A DNA stretch of 64,000 nt from assembly GCA_024138015.1 (NCBI GenBank), contig JAMXBB010000002.1, positions 6,799,995 to 6,863,994 on the forward strand, in the 5' to 3' direction. Shown piece by piece: positions 23,660-34,566 of this stretch. The stretch is from Lumnitzera littorea. Lineage: Eukaryota > Streptophyta > Magnoliopsida > Myrtales > Combretaceae. Position 1 is the stretch's first letter. Every line of letters starts with the position of its first letter. Under the pieces are notes generated by a model. The model was not told the DNA's origin. It made no database searches and was given only the letters and a program-made list of their open reading frames with translations. A program made the position numbers and the translations under genes.

Positions 23660-23780
23660 GGACAAGGTACATGGCAACGGCTTAACAAATAAGTATTTGG
23701 ACTTGACATTAGGTTAAACTTGGAGGTCAGGGGTTCGAATCTTGATGGAAACATACAAAGTTTTTTTCATTTTTTTTTTT
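23660..23780 (+). other. tRNA-like (SINE-like) segment inside the LTR
   Basis: The bases ggttcgaatct at 23732-23742 match the pol III B box of tRNA genes, and tggcaacggc at 23672-23681 is a weak A-box candidate about 50 bases upstream; an A/T-rich run follows. A tRNA-derived SINE fragment or a chance motif kept in the LTR are both possible. No folding tRNA could be drawn. Confidence 0.35.
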
Positions 23781-24269
23781 CACATTAGGGATTGTTATGT
23801 GTCAGGATTTGATTATATCACGTGTCCTAACACATGGCACCATCTGATTGGACGACATGCTGACATGGCACTACGTAGTACACCACGTCAGTTGCTATGT
23901 GTCACGTGATAACACGTGGTAAGTTAGGGTTGGTTGGATTGTCATGTCAGCCGATTTTCTCTCCCTTTCCTTTTATTTCTCCCTTGTTTCCCTTGATTTC
24001 CTCTAATTTCTGTAGTTTTTTCCGCATTTTCCTTCCTAAACAGTGCACTTTGTGGGTAGATTTGATCCCTTTTTCATTGCAATTTCATCAAATTAGTGAT
24101 GAAATCGCAAAGCACACATGGCTTAGTGTTAATAGTGATTAAGAACGTATCCGAATTCAGTCAATTACATGTTTAAATCGAGCTTTAAAAAGTTGGAAAA
24201 AAACTTAATTTTCGAGCATTCTCAATTAATCTGAATTTGAGCTTTCCTTGTTCGTTTGATGAATTCATG

Positions 24270-24277
24270 TATAAATA
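24270..24277 (+). promoter_or_regulatory. TATA box of the Ogre-like LTR
   Basis: The sequence tataaataggg lies about 1040 bases into the LTR, followed at about 35-50 bases by a CT- and A-rich leader, as in plant retroelement promoters. Confidence 0.55.
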
Positions 24278-25872
24278 GGGAGCTTATGAGCATTAGACAA
24301 TCAACCAAAATCACTCAAAACACCCTTTCTTTCTCTCTCAGGATCACTTTCTCTCTCTAGCTCAACCACTAAACCCTTTCTCTCTTCAAATCTCTCTCTC
24401 TAGCCACCTTTAACTAAGCCCACCACCACGGCCAAGCTCCCTTAAGCTTAGGCATTCAAACTCGACCAATCTCCCCCCTAGCTATAGCCTCTATTGCTTC
24501 ACTGAACAACCACCCCCCAAAACCCTAATTACTGCACCATTCCCCTCTTAAACCACCACTTCCAACCCGTTTCGGGCCAAATTAACTCCACAAATGTATT
24601 CCCTACACTTCAAAACCTAACCCTAAACACTCACTCAAACCTAGCCAGCCACTAACTATACACTTCCATCGACTACCGTCGCCCGTGGCCTTGAACCATT
24701 GCCAAACCACCACCCTAAGCCATAGTGTCATTTCTAACCCTCCATTCCCTAATAAAATTCGCACTACCTACTTGTTTTGGTGCTTAGAAAAGCTCGAAAT
24801 GAGCTACTCACTGCTTGCTCCTCATCCTCCTCAACCAAGCACGTTTAACGCATGTGAGTTAGGTTATCCAACCTATAACCCAAGTCCGACCTGGCTTGAC
24901 CCGCATCCCTAGTTAGTCTGGCCCCCTTGCTACATTGTATTTGTTTATTGTCGTTTTTGTATTTATTTATTTATTATTTGTAATATGTAATCATGAATTA
25001 AAGGAAAAAGGAAAAAATATGAAAAAAATGTAGTCTGTTTATTTATTTTTGTTTTAATAGATAAAACTATAATAAATTAAAAAAATCAAAAAATCAAAAA
25101 TTAAAAAAAATAAATAAAATAAAAGGAATAAATATTATTATTATTATTTTTAAACACATAAAAAAATCGAGTTTTCAAAAATAATAACAAAAATAAACAA
25201 ACCCTTTACAATTTAGGGCATTTTAGAATTTTTTCAAAAATAAATAAAAAATTCAATTTAGGACCTTTTTTAGAAATTTTCTTAAACAAACCAAATTGAA
25301 CTAAAAACATAAACTTGATTGTTTTTTTAAAATAAAACAAAACTAACCCACTAAACTTTTACAAAAGAGAACTACGTACCTTTGATCTCGAATAACGGGT
25401 ACGTAAGCACTTATGGGGTGATGATAAAAATAAAAAATTCTAATTTTCCTTTTCTTCCTAGATTATTTAAGTTATCTAATTAGAGTAATTAACAAGCAAG
25501 TTTTTTTTTTTATGAAATTAAAAAGGTGATTTTAAAGATTAAAGCTAAATTTAGAAAGTCAGTGGTACCCATGAGAGTTTAAAATTTGTAACCCTGGAAT
25601 CCAAATCTCCGGTTTTCAAAAACTATTTCAAAAATTAGTTTTATCATAAACTAGTAGCTAAGTTATAACCAATCCATCCAATTAATTATAACTTAACAAT
25701 TTTTCTCGACTTCGGTCGAGTGGCGACTCCAATACATTTTCAAAAAAACAAAAACAATTTTCTTTAAACCCTAATTAAGGGTCAGTATTAAATGGGTAAG
25801 GGTTTAATACTGGTTAATTTAAAGAAAACTTAATTTTATAAAAGAACCATGAGGTAAAAAAACCAAGCTTGG

Positions 25873-25895
25873 CATATATATATATATATATATAC
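25873..25895. repeat. (AT)n microsatellite
   Basis: About eleven AT units directly at the end of the Ogre-like LTR; any primer site that was here has been replaced. Confidence 0.85.
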
Positions 25896-27550
25896 ATTAA
25901 TACATGGATATATTTAGACCCATGCAAGGGCTGGTTCTAAATCACGAACTAGCCTTTAAGGCCTTTGAACCAACTTAGCTTGGTTTATGGTAGACTTGAA
26001 TTGGTGTTTAAACTGATGAGCCTCAAGGGCCCAAGTAATTGAGCTGTGTAGGCCTGCCAAATTGACAGGCTATTTAATCGGCAAGTTGACTTGCCATTGA
26101 ACTAGTGAGTAGGCTCGACTGGTTCGACCACCTTAAAAAAAGAGAAAGAAGGCTATGTTTGGGAAGAAAAAAATTAAAAGTGGAAATCACATTATGTAGC
26201 TACACACAAACAAAACTTATGCATTTACACACACAAACAACTTAAATGCATTCATACACATAATCATCTTTAGTCACATCAATGCATAATGCATTTACAC
26301 ATACAAAAAACTTATGTGTTTTGCCAACGAAAGGTCCTGCTTTATTTTTCACATCATGTCTCCTCTTTCTTTTTGCTAACATATGTGTGAGAATATTTGT
26401 AGAGAAAATGAGTGAAGTTACAAAGGTAACCACCAACGTGTACATTTTGTAGAATTGCAGATTTAATAATGTAATTCACGTGTGAAGTTTGTAGGTAAAT
26501 ATTAAGTTCACATTAACAATGATAAGAAACAAAAAATGGTAGCGAAGTAGAGAATATTTTTAGTGTATTTTACTTTGAAAATATGAACTTTTGCTAGGCA
26601 AAATGTTTTGATGGAGCATTCACAAATTTTCAAAGTTTGAAAATTTAAATGACGTGGTCTTCATATCATCTTAGCTTATAAATTAGATTTGTCTCTAGCA
26701 AATGGTCCTCCTCTCATTTTTGAATGATAGAAACTCTCTATCTACATGCTAATTTCAATATTTTCTATCCATTATTTGTTATCATTTTGAAGCTATATAT
26801 TTTTCTACTTTCAACTTACTAATTTTTGAATTTATAATTTGCTCTAATAACCAACGTAGAAAGTATCTGTAACATTAACATTTTGTATAAATTAAGTCAT
26901 TCTACCTTTAAAAGCAATTTCTTTCGTACCAAATTTTTTTCTCCTTATTCGAGGAAAAAAAAAAAGGGCTTATCTCCTTAGAATGACTCTTGTATGGTAC
27001 TTTCTTCGTAAAGAATTACAGTTCCTCCTCAAGTAGAAAAGGTTAAGATAAAGGTAAGGGTATAGGAATGAGTACGTTATTTGAGCCACAACGGTTCAAG
27101 GATGTTCAAGCATCCCGGAGTACGAGTATGACCTCAATGAGGAGAGGGCATATGAGGTGATGGAAAATGCCGAATGCTAAGGTACACCACCTCTTAGGTT
27201 TGAAACTGAACCTCAATGCACAATTGATCGAGGTATACCACCATCTAAATTTGAACCTCTATGCATGAGTGTCCCTACATAATCTCTTGAATTCAAACCT
27301 CCACACATGAGTATTTCTATGTTAAGAAAATTTGTTCCATTAGTTTTGACAATGCAAGTGCCAATATGGTCTTAAATAGCAAATTTGCAAAATTATTATC
27401 AACCAGTGTTGGGGGTAGGGGGTGGGGGTTTTCATATACGTTGTGTATGTCATATTTTTAACTTGTGTGTCAAAGATGACATTACAGTTTTGTAGGACAA
27501 TATAGCTTCAATTAAAAATATGGTGAAGATAATAATAAAGAGGTCATCCC
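25896..27550. other. Unassigned DNA
   Basis: No coding reading was recognised on either strand. Bases 26195-26300 repeat acaca/catttaca motifs loosely (cattcatacacataatc, gcatttacacatacaa). A GC-richer part at 27060-27340 repeats the idea 'ttgaacctctatgcatgagt' twice (about 27255 and 27293). It may belong to the hAT element that follows. Confidence 0.3.
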
Positions 27551-27631
27551 TTTATAAAAAGTAGAGGAACTTTTTAAAAAGTAGAGGAACTTTTGCATAA
27601 AGTACAGGAACTTTTGCATAAAGTATAGGAA
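27551..27631. repeat. About 21 bp tandem repeat, four copies
   Basis: Four successive units of the type ttttgcataaagtagaggaac, with small changes. Confidence 0.85.
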
Positions 27632-27671
27632 GAGGCCTCAAAAATTTAAAATGGATGTATAACACTGTTGA

Positions 27672-28262
27672 AACTCTAATACGAGTTGTTGCATAGTACC
27701 ATTTATTATAATGAATTGTTGTGTGACTTTACTATGTATAATGCGTGTGAGGTTGACATTCACCTTGGCAACTAAGATATATGTATCCAGTTGATGAATA
27801 TTTTGGAAGTTTTCCCTGATGCAACTAAGACTTTCTCATAGGTTTATAAGCTTAGTGTCCACTTGTTCATTATGTCAGCAATCAGCTTACTTAGCGTGCT
27901 ACTTTAAGCCTACAAGGATCTAAACTTGCACGACTACATCAATGATATGGCATTGAAGTGGTTATTTTATTACAAAGGCATTCCTTGTATTTATCTTGTT
28001 GCAACCATTTTAGATACTCGTTGTATATTTGAAGTACTACTAATGTATTTGAAAACTTATTATGGTTATATTGATGATCTAACGGATTCCTAAGATATGT
28101 ATAGCTTGGAAGCACAGTAGAATGTATCCTTAGTGACAGTTGACATAGAAGAGATGCTTGCATACTACCAAAGTCAGTATGGTGGCCAATCATTAGTCTC
28201 TCCTCCGCCACCCACCAAGAAACGTCATTACTCATTTATGAGTAAGTAATTGCTAGCATAGA
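27672..28262 (+). pseudogene. hAT-family transposase remnant
   Basis: With stops removed the forward strand reads YNELLCDFTMYNACEVD, EVFPDATKTFS, LHDYINDMALKWLFYYKGIP and YLVATILDTRCIFEVLL followed by MYLKTYYGYIDDL. This follows plant hAT transposases around the RNase H-fold core: TxxFSG, then MAxxMKxKFDKYW, AxxLDPRxKxxFVE and YG. The conserved LDPR is LDTR. At least five stops are present. No BED finger upstream and no dimerisation region downstream were recognised, so only the central part survives. Confidence 0.6.
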
Positions 28263-28442
28263 AATTGAAAAGGCAACGATCTGGTAGGCTACTATCTAAG
28301 TTACAACACTACACAAACATTAATGGATTGCTGACCTCTAAACCCATCAGTCACGCCTACCTTTGAGGCCTCCAATCTCTTACTAAGAGGATTCTCTCTT
28401 GTTAGTCTGTTGAGGATGAGCTTCAACACATGAAAGAGTAAT

Positions 28443-28605
28443 GGGCTCACTACAACAAATTGGTGAGGAGAAGCACCCTATGGGCTCACTAAAAAGAATA
28501 TTAGTGAAGAAAAGCACTCAATGGGCTCACTACAATGAATTGGTAAGGAGAAGCACCCTATGGGCTAGCTAAAAAACTTAGTGTAGAGAAGCACCCAATG
28601 AGCTG
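28443..28605. repeat. 39 bp minisatellite, about four copies
   Basis: Units begin atgggctcact and end gagaagcaccct; they start at about 28441, 28480, 28521 and 28560. A related, more decayed minisatellite occurs in inverted orientation at 20950-21150. Confidence 0.85.
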
Positions 28606-29380
28606 GCTAAAAACTCTACCCAAAAAGATTGTTAGGAGACTTGCGAATACTGGTTACTAAATGCAAATGCAATGTTTAAAAACCAACATGCTAACATCGT
28701 ATAGAAGTACTTACTTAGTCTTACTGATGGCACCTAAATTGTCAAACGTTTCTTTGAAAAGTCCTATCAAAACCAACTAATTCATTCTTAAAAATGAATT
28801 CAATTTTTTATCTCTTGTTGTCAACCCAACTGATCTTCATACAGAGCCCCCAAGACTTTGCAGTGCCTTTTTTTTTTTAGAGGTCATAGAAATAAGCCTG
28901 ATACAGAATGCTCTCTACTTGCACTTCAATTGATTTGTCTCATCTTTGATTAGTAAATATCTACCATGAGGTGATTGCCCATTTATGTTTCACTGTTCCC
29001 TAAAAAATAGTCAATAAAACTCCCCATCGAGGGGGATCAATGCGCAATAAAGTATTTTAAAGAGTTTTGTTAATTACTAATGTTCTCTATCTCACTTTTT
29101 AGCTTCTTTCGTGTTTTTAGTGATGGGTTCATTTAAATTGAGTAAGAGGATTGGACCTTTTGATGGAGTAAGAGAAAGGGATGGAGACAATTATGATGTC
29201 GACAACTGCCAAGCATACCAACCTTGCTTGTAGAGGATGAAAATTAGACTATAATAACATTCCAAATGACTGGCATTTTTGTGTTCTAAGTAGAAATTTC
29301 CATTGATTTCCATGGGTAGTACAACTTTACGAAGTTAGCATTTACAGGGTCTCTCATTCTGGACTATCCATTTGAGACAA
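28443..29380 (+). repeat. Right arm of a large inverted repeat (5' end of a gypsy copy)
   Basis: It is the inverted counterpart of 20185-21160. It runs from the minisatellite through 'ctaccatgaggtgattgcc' (28973) and 'gagggggatcaatgcg' (29030) to an ATG context (atgggttcattt, 29124) and 'ccatttgagacaa' (29366-29380), where the similarity stops. It is thus the leader and gag start of a second, forward-strand copy of the gypsy family at 13330-20445. The rest of that copy is missing. Confidence 0.8.
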
Positions 29381-29387
29381 AGTTAAA

Positions 29388-30540
29388 GCCTCTCCTAGTA
29401 ACACTCACTTCACGATATAAGGGTCTTCGTAATTGGGAGCGAATTTTCCTCTTGAATCTGGTGCATTAGGGAAAGCCTTTCTTAATACCATATCACCTTC
29501 TTTGAAGTTCTATGGTCATACTCTTTTGTTGAACGCTTGAGCCATTTTTTCATTGGTAACATTGATTATAACATAGGGCTATTAATCTTCTCTCATCAAT
29601 CAAATTTAGTTACTCAATGCATTTCTTTACCCAATCAGCTTCGTCTAACCAAGTTCTAATAGTACTTTAAGAGATAGGATCTTAACCTTTACTAGTAACA
29701 CTACTTAGGTGCTGTATACTAAAGAGTAAGGTGTTGCCCCAATCGACACTCTGATGGAAGTTCGATAAACTATGAGTGTGAATGGCAACATCTCATGCAA
29801 GTCCTTATATGTAACAACCATTTATTTTTTTTTATGATTCTTTTAAGGTTTTTATGTACTGCTTCAATGGCTCCATTCATCTGAGGTCAATAAGGTGTAG
29901 AGTCTTTGTGAATGATCTTGAATTGTCGACACAACTCTAACATAAGCTTATTGTTGAGATTAGTGCCATTATCGGTGATGATTATTTCTAGAGCCTTGTG
30001 TCAAGCTAAGATATCTCTCTTGATGAACTTGATTATTGCCCCTTTAGTAACGCTTAAATAGGATGAGGTCTCAACCCACTTGTTGAAGTAGTCGATGACG
30101 ACCAATATAAAGCGATGCTCATTAGATGCTTCTGGAGTAATTAAGCCAATAATGTCTATTCCCCACATTGAAAAAGGCCATGGCGTAGAGAGTATGCATA
30201 ATTCTTGAGGTGAGGCATTTATCTTATTTGTATAAACTTGGCATAAGTGACAATGCCTAATGTATTTGATTCAATCACCTTCCATTGTTGACCACTAATA
30301 CCCTAGCCTCATAATATTCTTAGCCAGCATGTAAACATTCATGTAAGGATCACATACTTCTTTGTGTACTTCTTTCATCAAAATCTCAGCCTCTTTGTCA
30401 TCTATACACATTAAGTGTACCATCAAAAGATTGCCTGTACAAAGTGGACTTGCTTATTAAGAATTGGGCAGCTAATCTCTTGATTGTCCTTTTAGCATTT
30501 TTCTCAATCTCTTTAGGGTATGTACCTTGTTGTAAGAACA
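29388..30540 (-). pseudogene. Integrase of the Tat-like fragment
   Basis: The reverse strand reads LVVIDYFNKWVETSSY (about 30110-30060), IITDNGTNLNNK (about 29982-29950), YxPQMNGAIEAVHKN (about 29890-29850) and KFAPNYEDPYIVK (about 29450-29410). All three catalytic residues of the DDE triad are visible (VIDYF, TDNG, AIEA). Stops and shifts elsewhere break the frame, including in the zinc-binding N-terminal part. Confidence 0.8.
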
Positions 30541-30556
30541 TTTTAATATCATAGTA

Positions 30557-31032
30557 CTACAGCTTTTCGCCATTTGTACCTTCAATTACTAAATAGAAGG
30601 CATGCTTTTCTTCAATTTCAATGGTTAAGGTCTTAATTTCAACTCTACTAGATATTTGGACCAAAGATGCCAAAGTGGCTAATGCATTAGCGAATTGATT
30701 ATGTGTCCTCAGTACACGAGTGAAAGTAATTGCTTTGAATTTCTCCAATAATTCTATCAAGTGCTGGTGATAAGGTACCAGTTTAAGATCCTTCGTCTTA
30801 TATTCTCCTTGAGCTTAACGATAATGAGTGAAGAATCTCCATAAACTTCCAATTCTTGAATATGTTTACCTAGGGCCATTTTGAGTCCCATGATGCATGC
30901 CTTATATTCAATGATATTGTTAGAGTATAGAAATATAAGCCTTACGACCATTAGGAATTGCGTACCCTTCGAAGACACTAGTATTGCCTCAATTCCATAC
31001 CTAGATACGTTAGTAACTTCGTCGAATAACAT
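30557..31032 (-). pseudogene. RNase H of the Tat-like fragment
   Basis: The two open pieces 31032-30757 and 30760-30557 read MLFDEVTNVSRYGIEAILVS, IIEYKACIMGLKMAL, LEVYGDSSLIIVKLK and RTHNQFANALATLASL. This is the RNase H of Tat/Athila-type elements (FDGA, NNIAEYEACI, GDSxLV, NxxADALAxLAS). The first Asp is part of LFDE instead of FDGA. The pieces overlap out of frame at 30757-30760, a frameshift. Confidence 0.82.
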
Positions 31033-31390
31033 CTTCCACTTCAGAGGTTCATCATCTTTTTCTTCATTAGAACTTCCTTCGGCTACTAAGATATCTTCAT
31101 CAGGAAATCTAACTTGTACCTCTTGGTAGGTATTATCAAAGGAACTTTCTATTAACTAATCTGTTAAAGCTTGCCCCCTTAATTGAATTCTGATTCATGT
31201 ATATAATGTCGAACTTTGATAGTAACATTTGCTATTTTGAGATTCTACCAATTAGGGCTAGTTTATCTACCAAGTAATTTAGGGGATTGTGCTAAGTCAG
31301 CAACTCAACTTGGTAGTAGAGCATGTATTGTTTGAGTTGATGCATTACATTAACCAAAGTACAATATGTTCTTTTAATTTCTTAATACTT

Positions 31391-32110
31391 CTATTCCCCT
31401 TCAGTAAACTTTTTACTTAGATAGTATATGGCCCGCTTTTTCCCTTCCTCATCCTTAAGACCAAGCATACTCCTCATGGATTCTGGTAATATTGTAAGGT
31501 ATAGAAATAAAGGCTTCCCAAGTTTAGGGGCTACTAGAATTGGAGGGTTCATGAGGTACTCTTTGATCGTTGTGAAGCCTTGCTCGCATTCTTTGTCCCA
31601 ATTTATCTTAGCATTCCTTTTTAACAACTTAAACAAGGGATAGCATTTATCTGTAAATTGAGATATGAACTAAGTTATGTAGTTTAAGCGACCTAATAAG
31701 CTTATGATTTCTTTAAGTATGCATAGAGGGTACAAGTTAGCTATTGCTTTAACTTTATTAGGTTCTACTTTAATGCCCTTTTGGCTAATTATGAAGCCCA
31801 AAAATTTTCTTGAAGTTACTCTAAAGGTGCATTTCTCTAAGTTCAGCTTCAATTAGAATTTCCTCAACCTATTAAACAACCTTCTCAAGTTATCCATATG
31901 ATTTTCTCCTTCCTTAGACTTTGTAATTATATCATCAACATATACTTCAATTTCTATGTGCATCATGTTGTGAAAGATTACAACCCTAGCTCTTTAGTAG
32001 GTTGCTCCAATGTTTTGGAGTTCGAAAGGCATTACTTTATAGCAAAATGTGCCCCAAGTTGTAATGAATGTTGTCTTGGCTTTATCTTCTTCGGATATTC
32101 AAATCTAATT
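31391..32110 (-). pseudogene. Reverse transcriptase (3' part) of the Tat-like fragment
   Basis: From 32090 leftward: DKAKTTFITTWGTFCYKVMP, then ARVVIFHNMMHIEIEVYVDD (the catalytic YVDD is intact, near 31930), MKLNLEKCTFRVTSRKFLGF (31852) and LFKLLKRNAKINWDKECEQG (31636), ending in the connection DEEGKKRAIYYLSKKF. Stops stand at Q codons such as 'ATY*RA'. The reading begins in the NQI...EDK motif immediately beside the LTR start at 32111, so the upstream half was separated by that insertion. Confidence 0.85.
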
Positions 32111-32593
32111 TGTAGACACCTCATTTTTACTATTTTCATTTTCATTTTAAGTTGAGCTGGGATAATAAATAGACAAAAAAGATAAGAAAAAAATAAAAAA
32201 GAGAGAGAGTTAAGTTAAGTCGAATCGTATCAAGTCGAGTCCAATTGTATCTAGTTTAACCGTAATGAGTTAAATCACATCGAGTCCTTTAGAGTCAAAT
32301 CGAATAATAGTGTGATTAATTTAATAAATCATTAAGTCATTTAAGAATTGAGCTTTATTAAAATAATTTTGGCTTAATCCGTTTTTAAGTAGATTTTTTT
32401 TATCTAATTTATTTTGGGTTAGAAGAAACTTAGTATTTATTAGATAAGTTGTTGTGCTATATCAAATTGGATCAATTGAGCCTAAAAAATAGAAAGCTCA
32501 AATTAAATAGGGTTTCTATAAGTTAGGTCAAATTTTCGAAGAATTGTAATCATATCTTTCATATCTTTGATACAAAAGATACAATTAAAGATT

Positions 32594-32601
32594 TATAAAT
32601 A
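32594..32601 (+). promoter_or_regulatory. TATA box of the Ogre-like 5' LTR
   Basis: The sequence tttataaatagcaag, conserved in the 3' LTR copy as tttataaataggaag near 40083, which supports it as the LTR promoter. Confidence 0.5.
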
Positions 32602-33589
32602 GCAAGTTGGTAAGTGATGTTGGATACGTTTCTTACAATTACACAATCCCATAATCACTTCATTAATCGTTCATTCATCTACTAAAACATTCATCACCTG
32701 ACACACATTGCTCGTGCTCCTCCACCTTTAAGCTGACATGCCAACGTCCTAACAAATTCATGCCGCAATTCACATACAAAATAATTGAATAACTTGAATT
32801 GCTTGACGTCCTCAGTCTAAGTGCCTGACCGAAGCCCCTTGACTAAATACCCAACAGCATTAGTACGTGACCCCCAATCCACAATCAAATTCCAATCCAA
32901 CGTCGACCAATCTACTGCTGATCCAAACAATTGAAGTAGCCACAATCCTTTGCTTGACACACATCCACGTCCCCTAATTGCACAAAGTTGACCAAACAAT
33001 TCCACGAGCTCCTAAACATCCCCAAATAACATAACAACACATCCAAGCTATACAATCAAATGCCGTCGTCACTCCACTTGACACGAACGTCCACAACAGC
33101 AGTAGTACGACATCCTTACAACATCTAACACTCTCAATCTACACTACACAACTATACTATGCAAGATCACTACATCGAGCACATAAGATTTACAACGGTA
33201 TGTTCACTACAGCACGCCTCAGTCCACTTGCACAACAATTTCACGTCTTGATCACACGATCACACATACGACATAGGTGAACTTGCAACGATCTACACAA
33301 ACACAAGTAGTACATGCACAATCACTTGATTTCTCACACTAGATCCATTGTGCACGATCATGATACACCATTGACACGCATGATCACGTACGACTCGATT
33401 CAGTATAAAATTGTTTTATTTTATTTTATTAATTATTTTATTTTATTATTTAATTCTATTTTATTTTTACTAATTTATTTTTGTTTTAGTGCAGGTTTTT
33501 TTATTTATTTTCATATTACGTATTTTTCTAGATAATTCCAATTTCCAATGAAATTTAGTTAAATTGAGTTTTTAGTAAAATTGAGTTTT

Positions 33590-33860
33590 TTGAAAAATAA
33601 ACGTCTTAAACGTATCTTACGACTGAGATTTTAAAAAGATACATATCTTGCGGTTAATATTTGAAAAATAAATGTATTTTATACATATCTTATGGTTAAG
33701 ATTTGGAAAAGATATGTATCGCATCTTGTGGTTGAGATTTGGAAAAGATACGTATCTTATAGTTAGGATTTAGAAAAGATACGTAAGGAGATACGTCAGA
33801 AGATACGTATTTAGATCATATTTTCAACATATCTTATAGTTAAGATTTAGCAAAGATATT
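33590..33860. repeat. Short irregular repeats of an 'aagatacgtatctta' motif
   Basis: Variants of agatttggaaaagatacgta and tatcttatggttaagattt recur about six times in the LTR with a period near 50 bases. The copies are imperfect. Confidence 0.7.
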
Positions 33861-34546
33861 TTTTTTGATACATAATGGTTTTAAAAAATAAAAAAAATCT
33901 TAACCGGGATTTTTAAAAGATTTAATTAGTTAAGGTTTTCTTTAATTCATAAAATTAGATTTCTTAAGTTTTTTCTAAAAAAAAATCAATAGATAAATAA
34001 GCGTAAACCTAGCTTGATTTTCAAAAATAAAAGAAATCAACCCACTAAATATTTTATAAAAAAAAAAAAGAACTACAGTCGGTTTAATTTTGACTAGTAA
34101 GTACGTAGGCACCTTCAAAGCAATCGCATAAAAAAATATAAAAAATTCGCTTTTATTCTTAGAAATTCGTAATAAAAAAAAGTAAAAAAATCATTTTAGT
34201 TATCTTTTATTTGTTTAGGTATTTTTTTAGTATTTTTAGAAAATTATAAAAATAAAGCTTATCAATTTTTTCTTTAATTTTTACATCGTGACTTATTTTT
34301 AATAAGTTAGCTCCCAAACTTAATTTTTTTGATTTAATTTTCTAAAAATCTAATTTTTTAGAATATTCGCAAACTAGTAGTCTGAAAACTCTAATTTCAT
34401 TTTTTACCATTTGAACTAGTTGGCGACTCCAATTTTTTAAAATTATTTAGAAATATTTCTTTAATTTAATATTAAGTAACTTATATTAAGCAAGCTAGGC
34501 TTGATATAGATTAAATTAAAGAAACTGAAATAGAGCTCAACAAAAT

Positions 34547-34566
34547 TGGTAACTCTATTGGGGGAA
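34547..34566 (+). other. Primer binding site of the Ogre-like element
   Basis: The sequence tggtaactctattggggga stands four bases after the LTR end. It corresponds to the tggcgactctgctgggga primer site known from plant Tat/Ogre-type elements, with C-to-T and G-to-A differences. Confidence 0.65.

Larger units (their letters stand above)
23229..25874 (+). repeat. Ogre-like LTR, probably a 3' LTR
   Basis: It starts tatagatacctaattttta, the decayed form of tgtagacacctcattttta seen at 32111, and ends aaccaagcttggca, giving about 2646 bases. A purine stretch (cacaaagagtggcaa, about 23212-23227) lies just before, as a polypurine tract should. Inside are a TATA box (24270), a CT-rich leader (24320-24410), A-rich blocks, the gaactac...gtacgtaagcac block (25367) and tggcgactcc (25721). 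No PBS follows the end, which suits a 3' LTR. Confidence 0.75.
29381..32110 (-). mobile_element. Reverse-strand Tat-like Ty3/gypsy pol fragment
   Basis: Reading leftward from 32110: the middle of RT, thumb, RNase H and integrase, ending at about 29388 in the GPF/Y-like part (KFAPNYEDPYIVK). The 5' half of RT and all of gag and protease are missing. RT similarity starts abruptly at the first base outside the LTR at 32111, so that LTR element inserted into it. At the other end the fragment abuts the forward-strand arm at 29380. Confidence 0.85.
32111..34542 (+). repeat. 5' LTR of the Ogre-like element
   Basis: It begins tgtagacacctcattttta and ends gagctcaaca, 2432 bases. The first 690 or so bases match 39561-40289. 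Other landmarks are a TATA box at 32594, A-rich and tandem-like 'aagatacgtatctt' variants at 33600-33850, a gaactac...gtacgtaggcac block (34072-34112) and tggcgactcc at 34421. U3 carries many 'gtcgagtc/gtcgaatc' near-repeats (32210-32310). Confidence 0.8.

Noticed and set aside
23720..23760. tRNA gene
   Set aside because: Only a B box-like stretch is present; acceptor, D and anticodon arms cannot be folded.
7797..25874. Calling 7797-25874 one complete Ogre element
   Set aside because: The two LTRs are related but visibly diverged, the left one lacks its U3, and the interior is mostly reverse-strand material; a common origin is possible but not shown.
27939..28235. Reverse-strand ORF of 98 codons
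   Set aside because: It is antisense to hAT transposase coding, which explains the sequence.
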